A stretch of 64,000 nt of DNA. Source: Cyanobacteria bacterium TGS_CYA1. GTDB taxonomy: Bacteria > Cyanobacteriota > Vampirovibrionia > Obscuribacterales > Obscuribacteraceae. The notes under the pieces are model-generated. The model was not told the origin of the DNA and searched no databases. It saw only the letters and a list, made by a program, of their open reading frames with translations. A program made the translations under genes and the position numbers. Below, piece by piece: positions 35,186 through 42,946 of this stretch (its first letter is position 1; every line of letters starts with the position of its first letter). Where the stretch lies: contig JAHCIQ010000004.1 of the NCBI GenBank assembly GCA_026129135.1, positions 186,001-250,000 on the forward strand, in the 5' to 3' direction.

Positions 35186-35213
35186 TTGACTTATTTTCGT
35201 GTGAACATATCAT
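35186..35213 (+). promoter_or_regulatory. Candidate promoter for the TPR-aro unit
   Basis: TTGACT (35186-35191), a 16-base spacer and TATCAT (35208-35213) lie in the gap after lptF, about 45 bases before the next start. It would allow the TPR-aroK-aroQ genes to be expressed separately from the Lpt genes. Confidence 0.5.
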
Positions 35214-35231
35214 CTATATATGGGTTGGCGT

Positions 35232-35245
35232 ACGACTATAGTCGT
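35232..35245 (+). promoter_or_regulatory. 14-base perfect palindrome after the promoter
   Basis: ACGACTATAGTCGT is an exact palindrome placed between the candidate promoter and the start of the TPR gene. It could be an operator or form a short stem in the leader. Confidence 0.4.
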
Positions 35246-35256
35246 GGGTTGAGGCG

Positions 35257-36699
35257 TTGGTAAGCAGTAGTCAGATCTGCCGTTCTGTGTCGGCGAAAAG
35301 AAACGCGAAGAAACGTTTTTGGATTGTTGCAGCTGCTGCAATAGCCCTTGTGACCCTGCCTGTTATTCCTCTGACCTTTTTTGCCGAGAAAGGCACCGAT
35401 GTGCTTAAACAGTTCGGCGGCAAGAAAACAAAACCAGTGCTTGGAGCCAAAAATGTCTCAGGCTCCAGGAAAAAAACTGGCAACCTGCCTAGTGATGGTG
35501 AATATGGATTGCTTGAAAATTCGCTCAACACTCTTTTGAAGCAGGTAGGCACTACCCCGCACGATGCTGGCTTGCACAACAAAATCGGCATGATTTACCT
35601 AGAGATGTCCGAAATTACTCCAGCCATCAATCATTTCGAAGAAGCAATTGCAGCCAGTCGGTCCACTCGCAAACAGTTGCATCGCGAAGCTTCCGAAGCA
35701 AATCTTGCTGGCAATCGCGAACTTGCTTCGCAAAAAATAATCGAAATCACACGCAATAACGTCCATCTTGCCGCAGCGCACAGCAGTCTGGCGAGGCTAT
35801 ATGACAAACAAGGACGGTCAGACAAAGTAATCGCCCACTTGAGCGAGCTTGATAGCGACATTGGCTTTTCGATGCTCGATACAGTCAAAGACAAGACTGC
35901 TACGGGGCTTGGAAAATCACGCTTCGAGCAATTGTTCGTGAGTAAGGCACAAGCTCAGTCTCAATCTAATTCGGGCAATCTTCAAAATATGGACCCTCAA
36001 ACAGCAGCACTTCTTGCGCATGCCACTGGTCTTTATCAATCGGGTCGTTTCATGGAAGCGATAGAAGATTACAAACGTCTGGTCAATATTTTGCCTAATG
36101 ACGCCACTATTCATAAAGACCTCGGTATGAGCGCGCTTGGGGTGCATAATTTCCATCTGGCTGAAAGCGAACTGGCACGCTCGATTCAACTGGGCGCAAA
36201 TGACGCTGAAATTCATAATGCTCTTGGCTCCATTTATCTCAATTCTGGCAGAACAGATCTTGCCAAGAACGAGCTCGAGAGGGCTCTGGCATTGAATCCA
36301 AATTTGAGTGCTGCATCTTACAACCTGGGCAATATTCTTGCAGGCATGGGCAAATATCCCGAAGCTATTCAAGCTTTTCATCGTGTCATCATGGTCGAGC
36401 CTAGATCGGCGGCGGCTCACAATAACCTGGCTACGATGCTTTCGCTCGTCGGTAATTATGACGAAGCAATTCATGAGTTCAAACAATCTGTAACCCTGGC
36501 ACCAAATATGGCATCAGCCCATTATGGTTTGGGATTGGCTCTGATGAATACCAAGCGTTATCATGAATCGATACCGCCATTTAGAAAGGCTCTGGCTCTA
36601 AATCCTGGGCTGGTGGATATTCACAACAAAATCGAGTTTGCCGAGCGCAGAAGTGGTGGCACTAATGCTGCCATGCACACATCTTACAAATACAATTGA
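35257..36699 (+). CDS. Membrane-anchored TPR protein
   Basis: The 480-residue protein has one N-terminal transmembrane helix at about 22-42 (FWIVAAAAIALVTLPVIPLTFF). An early TPR-like block follows at 90-180, a Gln/Ser-rich linker at 225-245, and then at least six regular TPRs from about 250 to 460 (for example AEIHNALGSIYLNSGRTDLA and AAHNNLATMLSLVGNYDEA). It should face the periplasm and act as a protein-interaction scaffold. The TTG at 35257 sits directly after GAGGCG, which is too close; a GTG at 35287 is an alternative. Its stop overlaps aroK by TTGA. Confidence 0.85.
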   Translation: MVSSSQICRSVSAKRNAKKRFWIVAAAAIALVTLPVIPLTFFAEKGTDVLKQFGGKKTKPVLGAKNVSGSRKKTGNLPSDGEYGLLENSLNTLLKQVGTTPHDAGLHNKIGMIYLEMSEITPAINHFEEAIAASRSTRKQLHREASEANLAGNRELASQKIIEITRNNVHLAAAHSSLARLYDKQGRSDKVIAHLSELDSDIGFSMLDTVKDKTATGLGKSRFEQLFVSKAQAQSQSNSGNLQNMDPQTAALLAHATGLYQSGRFMEAIEDYKRLVNILPNDATIHKDLGMSALGVHNFHLAESELARSIQLGANDAEIHNALGSIYLNSGRTDLAKNELERALALNPNLSAASYNLGNILAGMGKYPEAIQAFHRVIMVEPRSAAAHNNLATMLSLVGNYDEAIHEFKQSVTLAPNMASAHYGLGLALMNTKRYHESIPPFRKALALNPGLVDIHNKIEFAERRSGGTNAAMHTSYKYN

Positions 36700-37274
36700 A
36701 CAAGGTCTTAATTCTAATTGGTATGTCTGGTTCGGGTAAAACTACTGCTGGAGAGGCTCTAGCCAGGGCGTGCAGTTGTGATTTCTTCGATACCGATTTG
36801 TTGATCGAAAATGAAATAGCCAAAAAAACGATTGAACAAATTTTTCAAGACCACGGGGAGTACGAATTCAGGCGTTTAGAGAAAGCGGCTCTGGCTGGCA
36901 TTTTGCAATCTTCCGTCGAACATTCAAACGATTCTACTAAGACGAAAATGGTCGTAGCGACTGGAGGCGGTTTGCCTCTATTCGAAGATAACTTTGCTAG
37001 ACTTGCTTCGCTTGGCACCATAGTTTATTTAAAATGCGAAACTGAAATTTTAGCCAGAAGATTGATTGAGCAATTCAAGTCTGAAAAGAAGGAACGACCA
37101 ATGATTAACTTGGCATCTGGAAGCAAAAATGAGTCGGTACAAGAAGGTTTAAATAAAAAGCTTCTTGAATTGCTGCAATCAAGAGCTCAAACTTATGAAA
37201 AAGCCGACCACTGCATTGATACGACCCATTTAACCCCCAGTGAAGTTGTTGAGCGGCTGAAAGCATTTTTGTAA
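36696..37274 (+). CDS. aroK: Shikimate kinase
   Basis: The 192-residue P-loop kinase has GMSGSGKTT (9-17), FFDTDLLIE (shikimate-binding Asp), an EYEFRRLEKAAL block containing the substrate-binding Arg, and VVATGGGLPLF. The lid region with ERPMI is present. It phosphorylates shikimate in aromatic amino-acid synthesis. The start is TTG at 36696 overlapping the preceding stop as TTGA. aroQ, another shikimate-pathway gene, lies two genes downstream. Confidence 0.93.
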   Translation: MNKVLILIGMSGSGKTTAGEALARACSCDFFDTDLLIENEIAKKTIEQIFQDHGEYEFRRLEKAALAGILQSSVEHSNDSTKTKMVVATGGGLPLFEDNFARLASLGTIVYLKCETEILARRLIEQFKSEKKERPMINLASGSKNESVQEGLNKKLLELLQSRAQTYEKADHCIDTTHLTPSEVVERLKAFL

Positions 37275-37340
37275 GGCGTGGTAAGTTGTTGAGAGTATAA
37301 AATCCATTAGTAATTGTTTTAAGCTCCAGGAGTATCCAAA

Positions 37341-37964
37341 TTGGTAACACAAGACGAATTGATGTATCTGCAGTCGCAGCTCGAAGGTCTTGAGTCGATT
37401 TTTCTTGAGCTCATGCCGGCTGGTGTGGAGCTAAAACGCCAACAGGTTCAGGATTTCTACGACAAGCGTCTGGATGCTGCCCGTGACCCTGTAACTTCGG
37501 TTGCTCCCACAGAATTGCGTCGTCAGTTCAACACCAAAGCCAACCAGGTGCGCAACCTGGTAGATAGCGCCGAATCACTTGGAGACGCTAGCAACAAGAT
37601 AAATCTCATTCGTGCCGCCTCATCATTGCCGGAAGAACGTAGCCGCGGCGTTATGGAAATTGTAATGCAGTTCTGCAAAGAGCTCACTTATGAAAATCAT
37701 GCCAATGCTAAGTTGATGGATTCTATTCTGCAAAGCGGCGAAATTCGTCCGGTCGAAGCACGTATGCTTCTTGCTGCTTCAATGTTCGTTATTGTCTATG
37801 AAGTCGAGAGCGAAGGTCAGAAAATACCCCTCAAAGACGTATTAGCCCAGTATATCGGGCTTGTGAAAGCAGAACGTCTGCTTGCTCGTAACGATCCGTT
37901 CTTGCTTGAAGCTCAGTGCGCACTCGAGGCGCTTGATCTAGAAGAAGCGGAAATGCAAATTTGA
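37341..37964 (+). CDS. Helical protein of unknown function between aroK and aroQ
   Basis: The 207-residue protein is predicted all-helical, acidic and soluble, with no signal peptide. Notable segments are LEGLESIFLELMPAGVELKR, a central FNTKANQVRNLVDSAESLG, and MLLAASMFVIVYEVE, a mildly hydrophobic buried-looking helix. The start is TTG with CAGGAGT about nine bases upstream. Its stop overlaps aroQ by TTGA. No family is recognised; location suggests co-expression with aroK and aroQ but not a role in that pathway. Confidence 0.78.
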   Translation: MVTQDELMYLQSQLEGLESIFLELMPAGVELKRQQVQDFYDKRLDAARDPVTSVAPTELRRQFNTKANQVRNLVDSAESLGDASNKINLIRAASSLPEERSRGVMEIVMQFCKELTYENHANAKLMDSILQSGEIRPVEARMLLAASMFVIVYEVESEGQKIPLKDVLAQYIGLVKAERLLARNDPFLLEAQCALEALDLEEAEMQI

Positions 37965-38419
37965 AGATACTCGCTATTCATGGTCCCAATTTAAATTTAC
38001 TGGGCGAGCGTGAGTCCCAACATTACGGAACCACGACGCTAGAGCAAATAAATGGGGATCTTGTCGAAATTGCAAAGAAAGCTGGGCATTCTCTTTTGTA
38101 TTATCAATCGAATGTCGAAGGTGAGCTTGTAAATAGAATTCAAGAAGCTCGAAAAGAAGAGGTTGGCGGCATTTTAATCAATCCTGCCGCTTATGGACAC
38201 ACGTCTGTGGCTCTGAGAGACGTGCTTCTGGCTGTAAAAATACCTTTTGTCGAGGTTCATCTTTCAAATATCGCTGCCAGAGAGGAATTCAGACACAAAA
38301 GCTTGATTTCGGACATCGCTCATGGAGTCATTTTTGGCTTTGGCCCTAAGAGCTACAAAATAGGCCTTTTGGGCTTGATGAGCTTATTTGAAGGAAGCAA
38401 AAACGACTCGAAGCTATAA
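37961..38419 (+). CDS. aroQ: 3-dehydroquinate dehydratase, type II
   Basis: The 152-residue protein has the flavodoxin-like type II fold: IHGPNLNLLGERESQHYG (with the catalytic Tyr/Arg loop), YYQSNVEGELVNRIQEA, NPAAYGHTSVALRD (catalytic His) and EVHLSNIAAREEFRHKSL. It converts 3-dehydroquinate to 3-dehydroshikimate. The length is typical (about 150). The start is TTG overlapping the preceding stop codon. The following TPR gene starts at its stop. Confidence 0.95.
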   Translation: MKILAIHGPNLNLLGERESQHYGTTTLEQINGDLVEIAKKAGHSLLYYQSNVEGELVNRIQEARKEEVGGILINPAAYGHTSVALRDVLLAVKIPFVEVHLSNIAAREEFRHKSLISDIAHGVIFGFGPKSYKIGLLGLMSLFEGSKNDSKL

Positions 38420-39477
38420 TGTCAGCTATGAATAGGATTTTTGCATTTATCTCGGCTCTGGCCTTCATCTCACTCTCATTTCTGGGTCCCGTTTGCGGGC
38501 AACCTGCTTTTGGTCAGGAAGAAAAAGAAAAGGTCAAAGAAGAAGCCAAAGAACAAGCGGCTGGCGAATCTAAGGCTGAGTCCACAGCTGAATCGAAGCC
38601 AGCAGAAAGCAAGCCATATTCAAAAGAAGCCATTCAATTTTTCAACGATGGTGTCGAACTGCACAAGACTGGTTATTTGAATAAAGCGATTACCGCTTAT
38701 AAAGCAGCCATCAAAGCAGACGACCGTATCGAACAAGCCTGGAGCAACCTGGCTCTCCTGTACACCGCGCAGAAAAACTGGACCAAGGCACTTGAAGCAT
38801 TCGACAAAGCGCTTGCATTGAAGCCGAAAAGCACGACCAGTCTAAATGGTCTTGGCACCGTTCTTTTCGCCATGAAGAAGAATAAAGAAGCGATGGAAAA
38901 ATGGCAGAAGGTAATCGAAATCGATCCTAATTTCGCCTCTGCTTATTACAATATGGGCTACGCCATGGAGATGGAAGATAAGCGTCCAGAGGCTCTCAAA
39001 GCCTATCTCAAAGCGCTTGATATTAGTCCTGAAATGTCTGACGCTTATTACCGTATGGGATTGATTCTGCAAACCACCAATCATCCTGCTCAAGCAAAAC
39101 TGTTTCTTGCCAAAGCAATCAACATAGATCCTGAAGGCGCGTTCATTAGGGATGCCCAGAAACAATTAAGCACTATTGCTCACGATCTGGACAAGAACCG
39201 AACTATTTCTAATTCTTCTAATTCTTCTAATTCCACTTCTACCTCGACCGGCTCTGTTTCTTCGCAGTCGAGCAAAGAAGCTCAAAGTTCCGGTGATACC
39301 AAATCCGATGCTCCAGTCAAAGAGCGTGGTGGTTTGATATCGTCTTTTGCGCAAAAGCTAGGACGTGACAGAAATCCCGATGCTAAAAGCAAAAAGCCAG
39401 TCGATATGTTCGTTCAACCTCCCAGTGGCGAAACTGATTTGAAGCCTAAGCCAGAAGAAGGAAAGAGCGATTTTTGA
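38419..39477 (+). CDS. Secreted TPR protein with Ser/Asn repeat
   Basis: The 352-residue protein has a signal peptide (about 1-30, MNRIFAFISALAFISLSFLG onward, with a second in-frame ATG at residue 4). A Lys/Glu/Ala-rich linker follows, then five TPRs at about 70-245 (for example EQAWSNLALLYTAQKNWTKA and ASAYYNMGYAMEMEDKRPEA). The C-terminal 100 residues are disordered and contain three tandem copies of a 9-base repeat coding SNS (39205-39234 region). It is probably a periplasmic scaffold. Its stop overlaps the next start by TTGA. Confidence 0.83.
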   Translation: MSAMNRIFAFISALAFISLSFLGPVCGQPAFGQEEKEKVKEEAKEQAAGESKAESTAESKPAESKPYSKEAIQFFNDGVELHKTGYLNKAITAYKAAIKADDRIEQAWSNLALLYTAQKNWTKALEAFDKALALKPKSTTSLNGLGTVLFAMKKNKEAMEKWQKVIEIDPNFASAYYNMGYAMEMEDKRPEALKAYLKALDISPEMSDAYYRMGLILQTTNHPAQAKLFLAKAINIDPEGAFIRDAQKQLSTIAHDLDKNRTISNSSNSSNSTSTSTGSVSSQSSKEAQSSGDTKSDAPVKERGGLISSFAQKLGRDRNPDAKSKKPVDMFVQPPSGETDLKPKPEEGKSDF

Positions 39478-40067
39478 TTCCAGTAAATAAAAGCAAGGTC
39501 CAGGTAATCAGCGATGCCTTGAAGGCAAAACCTGATAAAGACACTGGTCTAAATGACCTTGTTTTAAGAGGCAAACGTGGTGACTATGACATCGCGCTTA
39601 CTGTATTCAAACCATTTTTTCCATTTGGAACTGGATATTTGCTCAGTTTTCCCGGTGCGGAAAATGCAGAGAATTCAAATGATGTTTCAGATCCTGAAGC
39701 CTTGCCTCCCTTGAAACTGACTATTTTGCCTCGTTTTGCCAAAGGTCCCATGTCTATTTTAGGTCGTCTATTTCTTTTCGAATCAAAAGGACAATCGGTG
39801 GAAGATGGAAAGTTCGAGCGCCGATTTATCACTTCATACAACGAAAAAGAATTGATGCTGGCTTATTTCAATGCACCAATGGTGAAAAAAACTATCTGGG
39901 ATTTGTCGATGAAAGAAGAGTTCAACGAGCTCGTTATAAATTCAGACACTGGCATTTATCTCTATCAACCGCAATCTTTCAATTATCTTGCTGTTGAAAA
40001 ATGCGAGCGTACTTTTGAAGCAATGGAAAAGCTAGCCAATTCGCTCACTGAGGTCTTTTATGAGTGA
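39474..40067 (+). CDS. Protein of unknown function, similar in layout to the one at 63355
   Basis: The 197-residue soluble protein has strands such as LTILPRFAKGPMSILGRLFL, a charged DGKFERRFITSYNEKELMLA, and a helical end. The pattern of a short acidic residue-rich turn, E/K-x-F-x-x-x-F, then a helix and VINSDTGIYLYQP resembles segments HEDFDKAFMIKGSDEAKVKA and following in the 207-residue protein near the right edge. The two may share a fold used for holding a substrate or partner. No known family is named. The start is TTG overlapping the preceding stop; the next gene overlaps by 8 bases. Confidence 0.72.
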   Translation: MIPVNKSKVQVISDALKAKPDKDTGLNDLVLRGKRGDYDIALTVFKPFFPFGTGYLLSFPGAENAENSNDVSDPEALPPLKLTILPRFAKGPMSILGRLFLFESKGQSVEDGKFERRFITSYNEKELMLAYFNAPMVKKTIWDLSMKEEFNELVINSDTGIYLYQPQSFNYLAVEKCERTFEAMEKLANSLTEVFYE

Positions 40068-40674
40068 TTACATAAAAGGGCTATTCAAGCGTTATTTGAT
40101 TACGTTTCCCCATGAGCGTCAGCGCCTGGAGCAACTCAAAACTCAAATAGAAAAAAGGGGACAGGATCTTTATTCTCGTGCCAACATGCAAGGTCATTTG
40201 ACAGCGAGTGCTCTTTTAATCGACGACGACGAGCGTGCGCTTTTAATCCATCACAAATTCCTTGATATCTGGATTCAGCCTGGTGGACATCTCGATAAAG
40301 ATGAATGGCCATACAAAGGCGCGCTCAGAGAGTTTCATGAAGAAACCGGGTTTGACGCAGTGTCTATGTGGGATTGGCATGAAGTGCATGCCAATATACC
40401 GATAGATTTAGATACCCATGCTATTCCAGCTAATGCCGAAAAGGGCGAAGGCGAGCACTTCCATCACGACTTCCTTTACGTTTTGCGTTTGAGCGAAGCC
40501 GGGCAGCAGGATTCAGCCATCAGCATCGATTTGAATGAAGTAAAAGACAGCAGCTGGGTGCCGCTCACCGAACTTATGTCTGGCAGGTACGAAGAAAAAC
40601 TTCGTAGAGTTGCAAAGAAATTCTTATCTTTTCATAGCAGTCAAGGGAATTCACTAGAGCCTGTGGTAGAGTAA
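40060..40674 (+). CDS. Nudix hydrolase
   Basis: The 204-residue protein contains the complete Nudix box GGHLDKDEWPYKG then ALREFHEETGF (about 77-100), with all metal-binding glutamates. It begins with a roughly 40-residue helical region before the fold. HHDFLYVLRLSEAG and EVKDSSWVPLTEL are typical later strands. Nudix enzymes hydrolyse nucleoside-diphosphate-linked compounds; the substrate cannot be predicted. It overlaps the preceding gene and precedes the Fe-S carrier gene by 26 bases. Confidence 0.9.
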   Translation: MSDYIKGLFKRYLITFPHERQRLEQLKTQIEKRGQDLYSRANMQGHLTASALLIDDDERALLIHHKFLDIWIQPGGHLDKDEWPYKGALREFHEETGFDAVSMWDWHEVHANIPIDLDTHAIPANAEKGEGEHFHHDFLYVLRLSEAGQQDSAISIDLNEVKDSSWVPLTELMSGRYEEKLRRVAKKFLSFHSSQGNSLEPVVE

Positions 40675-40700
40675 GGAAAGGTTTTAGAAGGAACAGCGTT

Positions 40701-41051
40701 ATGGCAGATACAGCAGTCAATACCGAAACTCAAATCGTTTCTATCACCGAGTCGGCAGCTTCCGAAGTGAAAAAACTGCTTGCTCAAGAACCAGACAAAG
40801 ACGGTCTGCGTCTTGAAATTCGCGGCGGCGGATGCTCGGGCATGTCTTACGGAATGAGCTTCGACAAAGCAAAAGAAGAAGACCATGTTATTGAAGAGCA
40901 TGGAGTCAAAGTTTTAATCGACCAGAAGAGCGCAATTTACCTCAAAGGCACATTGCTTGATTTTGAAGGCGGATTGCAAGGCAAAGGATTCATGATCAAA
41001 AATCCTCAAGCCAAAGGCTCCTGCGGTTGCGGTAACTCGTTCTCAGTCTAG
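40701..41051 (+). CDS. A-type iron-sulfur cluster carrier (ErpA/IscA/SufA family)
   Basis: The 116-residue protein carries the three conserved cysteines of A-type carriers: Cys45 in RGGGCSGMSYGMSF and Cys108/Cys110 in GSCGCGNSF. Such proteins receive Fe-S clusters from the scaffold and deliver them to apo-enzymes. ErpA, IscA and SufA cannot be separated by sight. The next gene encodes a YgfZ-type protein, also linked to Fe-S cluster maintenance, which supports a joint role. Confidence 0.92.
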   Translation: MADTAVNTETQIVSITESAASEVKKLLAQEPDKDGLRLEIRGGGCSGMSYGMSFDKAKEEDHVIEEHGVKVLIDQKSAIYLKGTLLDFEGGLQGKGFMIKNPQAKGSCGCGNSFSV

Positions 41052-41064
41052 TTAGTTAATCAAA

Positions 41065-42801
41065 TTGTCCAGACTAGAGCAGATAGATACGACAAATATT
41101 AGAGAAGGCGGCGGTTTATTACCAACCACCGCCTTTTCGCTTATCGAAGTGAATGGTCCAGATGCAAAACGTTTTTTGCAAGCTCAAACGACTAACAATG
41201 TAGATTTGCTCGAAGACGGTCAAATGCAGCTTTCGGCGCTGCTTGATAGAAAAGCGAAATTAGTAGCGAACTTTCACTTGTATAAAATAGACCAGGATCA
41301 TTTCACTATAGTTTCTGATTCGTATTTGCAAAAACCGATTTTGGAGCATTTGGACAAATTCTGTTTTGCAGATAAAGTCGAATTTGTTTGCATTGAAAAT
41401 CGAAAGCTTGGCTATTTATATGGATTGCACAGTCGATTGCTACTAAGCTCGAAACAGACACAGGAACACAGTTTTTTCGAAGCCGATTGTGGCAATATCG
41501 CTTTTGCAGGCAATGATACTCAGTATTTCAAATTTTCACGCACTGGCGAAGAAGGTTTTCTTCTGCGCATGAATCTTTCAGATTCTGACGAAGCCGAATC
41601 AAAAGACGAAGACTTTCAGAAACAAATGAAAGAGAAAGAACACCTGATAGATGTCGCGCGCATCGAAGCTGGCATCGGAAAATTTGGCGTCGATTTCGAC
41701 TGTGACAATTTGATTTTCGAAACCGGGCTTGATGCATCGAGCGTGAGCTATACAAAAGGTTGTTTTCAGGGACAAGAAGTTCTTGCCCGTGTCAAAGCAC
41801 AAGGCGCTCCAACCAGGGCTTTGTGCGGATTGAAAATAAAGTGCGATGACGAGCTTGGCGTGCTTGGCGAATTAAAAAATAAATCTATCGATAAAGATGG
41901 GGAAGTTATTGGCACTATAACTTCTATTGCAAATTCAAAACTGGCTCAGGGAATCATTGCGTTGGCATCGATGAAGCGCGACTATAGAGCACCTGGCAAA
42001 ACTGTCGCCTGCAAAATAGACGGGCAGGACGCGACTATTACAGTTTCAGATTTACCGTTTGTGCAAATCACTTCGCCAAAAGAATTTGCCAGTCGAATGC
42101 TCGAGCAAGGAATGAATCTTTTCGCAAAAGAGCCGCTTGCAGTTGAAGCCAAAGATTCAAAAGCAGTATTTTTCTTGCGCATCGCTTTGCTCTATAATCC
42201 CATGTCGCTTGACGCTTACGAGGCTCTGGGTGTGGTTTTGAATAAAAAGGGCGAGCTTGATGAAGCAATTGGCATAATGGAAGAAATGGCCAGGCTCAAT
42301 CCAGATTCTGTGATGGCGCATGCAAATCTTTCTGCATTTTATGTAGAAAAAGGCTGGATTGAAAAAGCGGAAGAAGAAAAAGCTATTTCGATGTCTTTGC
42401 GCATGAAAGAAATAATGCAAGAATCCAAACAAAAAGAAGAAGCAGAAAAGAAAAAACAAGAAGACGAAAGCGACACCTTAAAGCGACTGGAGATGTTCAA
42501 GCAAGTTCTTGGCATAGACCCAGATGATTTACTTGCCAACTATGGCACCGGGTCTTGTCTTGTCGATTTGGGACGTTTTGAAGAGAGCCTTAGCTTCTTG
42601 AATAAAGCCATCGAAGTGAAACCCGACTACACAAATGCCTACCTTTATCTGGGCAGGGCACACCTTGGCTTGGACGATAGAGGCGGGGCAACGGCTTGCC
42701 TTGTCAAAGGTATAGAAGTGGCGGCAAAACGCGGCGACGGTGAGCCTTTGAAAGCTATGCAAATACTGCTCAATGGGCTCGAATCTAAGATGCGGTCTTA
42801 A
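41065..42801 (+). CDS. ygfZ: YgfZ/GcvT-domain protein fused to TPR repeats
   Basis: Residues 1-330 are the folate-binding YgfZ fold: ALLDRKAKLVANFHLYKI, ARIEAGIGKFGVDFDCD and the diagnostic KGCFQGQEVLARV (about 231-243, with the YgfZ-specific Cys). YgfZ/Iba57 proteins use tetrahydrofolate in maintaining [4Fe-4S] enzymes. Residues about 340-578 add TPRs (LRIALLYNPMSLDAYEALGV, DYTNAYLYLGRAHLGLDDR) around a charged coiled coil (430-470). YgfZ is normally about 325 residues, so this is an in-frame fusion. The start is TTG at 41065. It lies 13 bases after the A-type Fe-S carrier gene. Confidence 0.88.
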   Translation: MSRLEQIDTTNIREGGGLLPTTAFSLIEVNGPDAKRFLQAQTTNNVDLLEDGQMQLSALLDRKAKLVANFHLYKIDQDHFTIVSDSYLQKPILEHLDKFCFADKVEFVCIENRKLGYLYGLHSRLLLSSKQTQEHSFFEADCGNIAFAGNDTQYFKFSRTGEEGFLLRMNLSDSDEAESKDEDFQKQMKEKEHLIDVARIEAGIGKFGVDFDCDNLIFETGLDASSVSYTKGCFQGQEVLARVKAQGAPTRALCGLKIKCDDELGVLGELKNKSIDKDGEVIGTITSIANSKLAQGIIALASMKRDYRAPGKTVACKIDGQDATITVSDLPFVQITSPKEFASRMLEQGMNLFAKEPLAVEAKDSKAVFFLRIALLYNPMSLDAYEALGVVLNKKGELDEAIGIMEEMARLNPDSVMAHANLSAFYVEKGWIEKAEEEKAISMSLRMKEIMQESKQKEEAEKKKQEDESDTLKRLEMFKQVLGIDPDDLLANYGTGSCLVDLGRFEESLSFLNKAIEVKPDYTNAYLYLGRAHLGLDDRGGATACLVKGIEVAAKRGDGEPLKAMQILLNGLESKMRS

Positions 42802-42946
42802 CATTTAATTCGCATTTTTGGCTCACTTTAATCTGATTCGTCTAGATGATTAAGGAAAGATATGATTTTGCCAATCTGCCCTCTAGAGTGAATAAAGTGG
42901 ATTATGTATGCCCGTGTAATTTTGAACGCAGGGAGATGGTTTCAAT

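Noticed and set aside
39205-39234. Short tandem repeat as a CRISPR or phase-variation tract
   Set aside because: It is only three in-frame 9-base copies coding Ser/Asn in a disordered linker; changes in copy number would not shift the frame.
42802-42946. CIRCE/HrcA operator before dnaK
   Set aside because: No TTAGCACTC-N9-GAGTGCTAA-like repeat was found in the leader.
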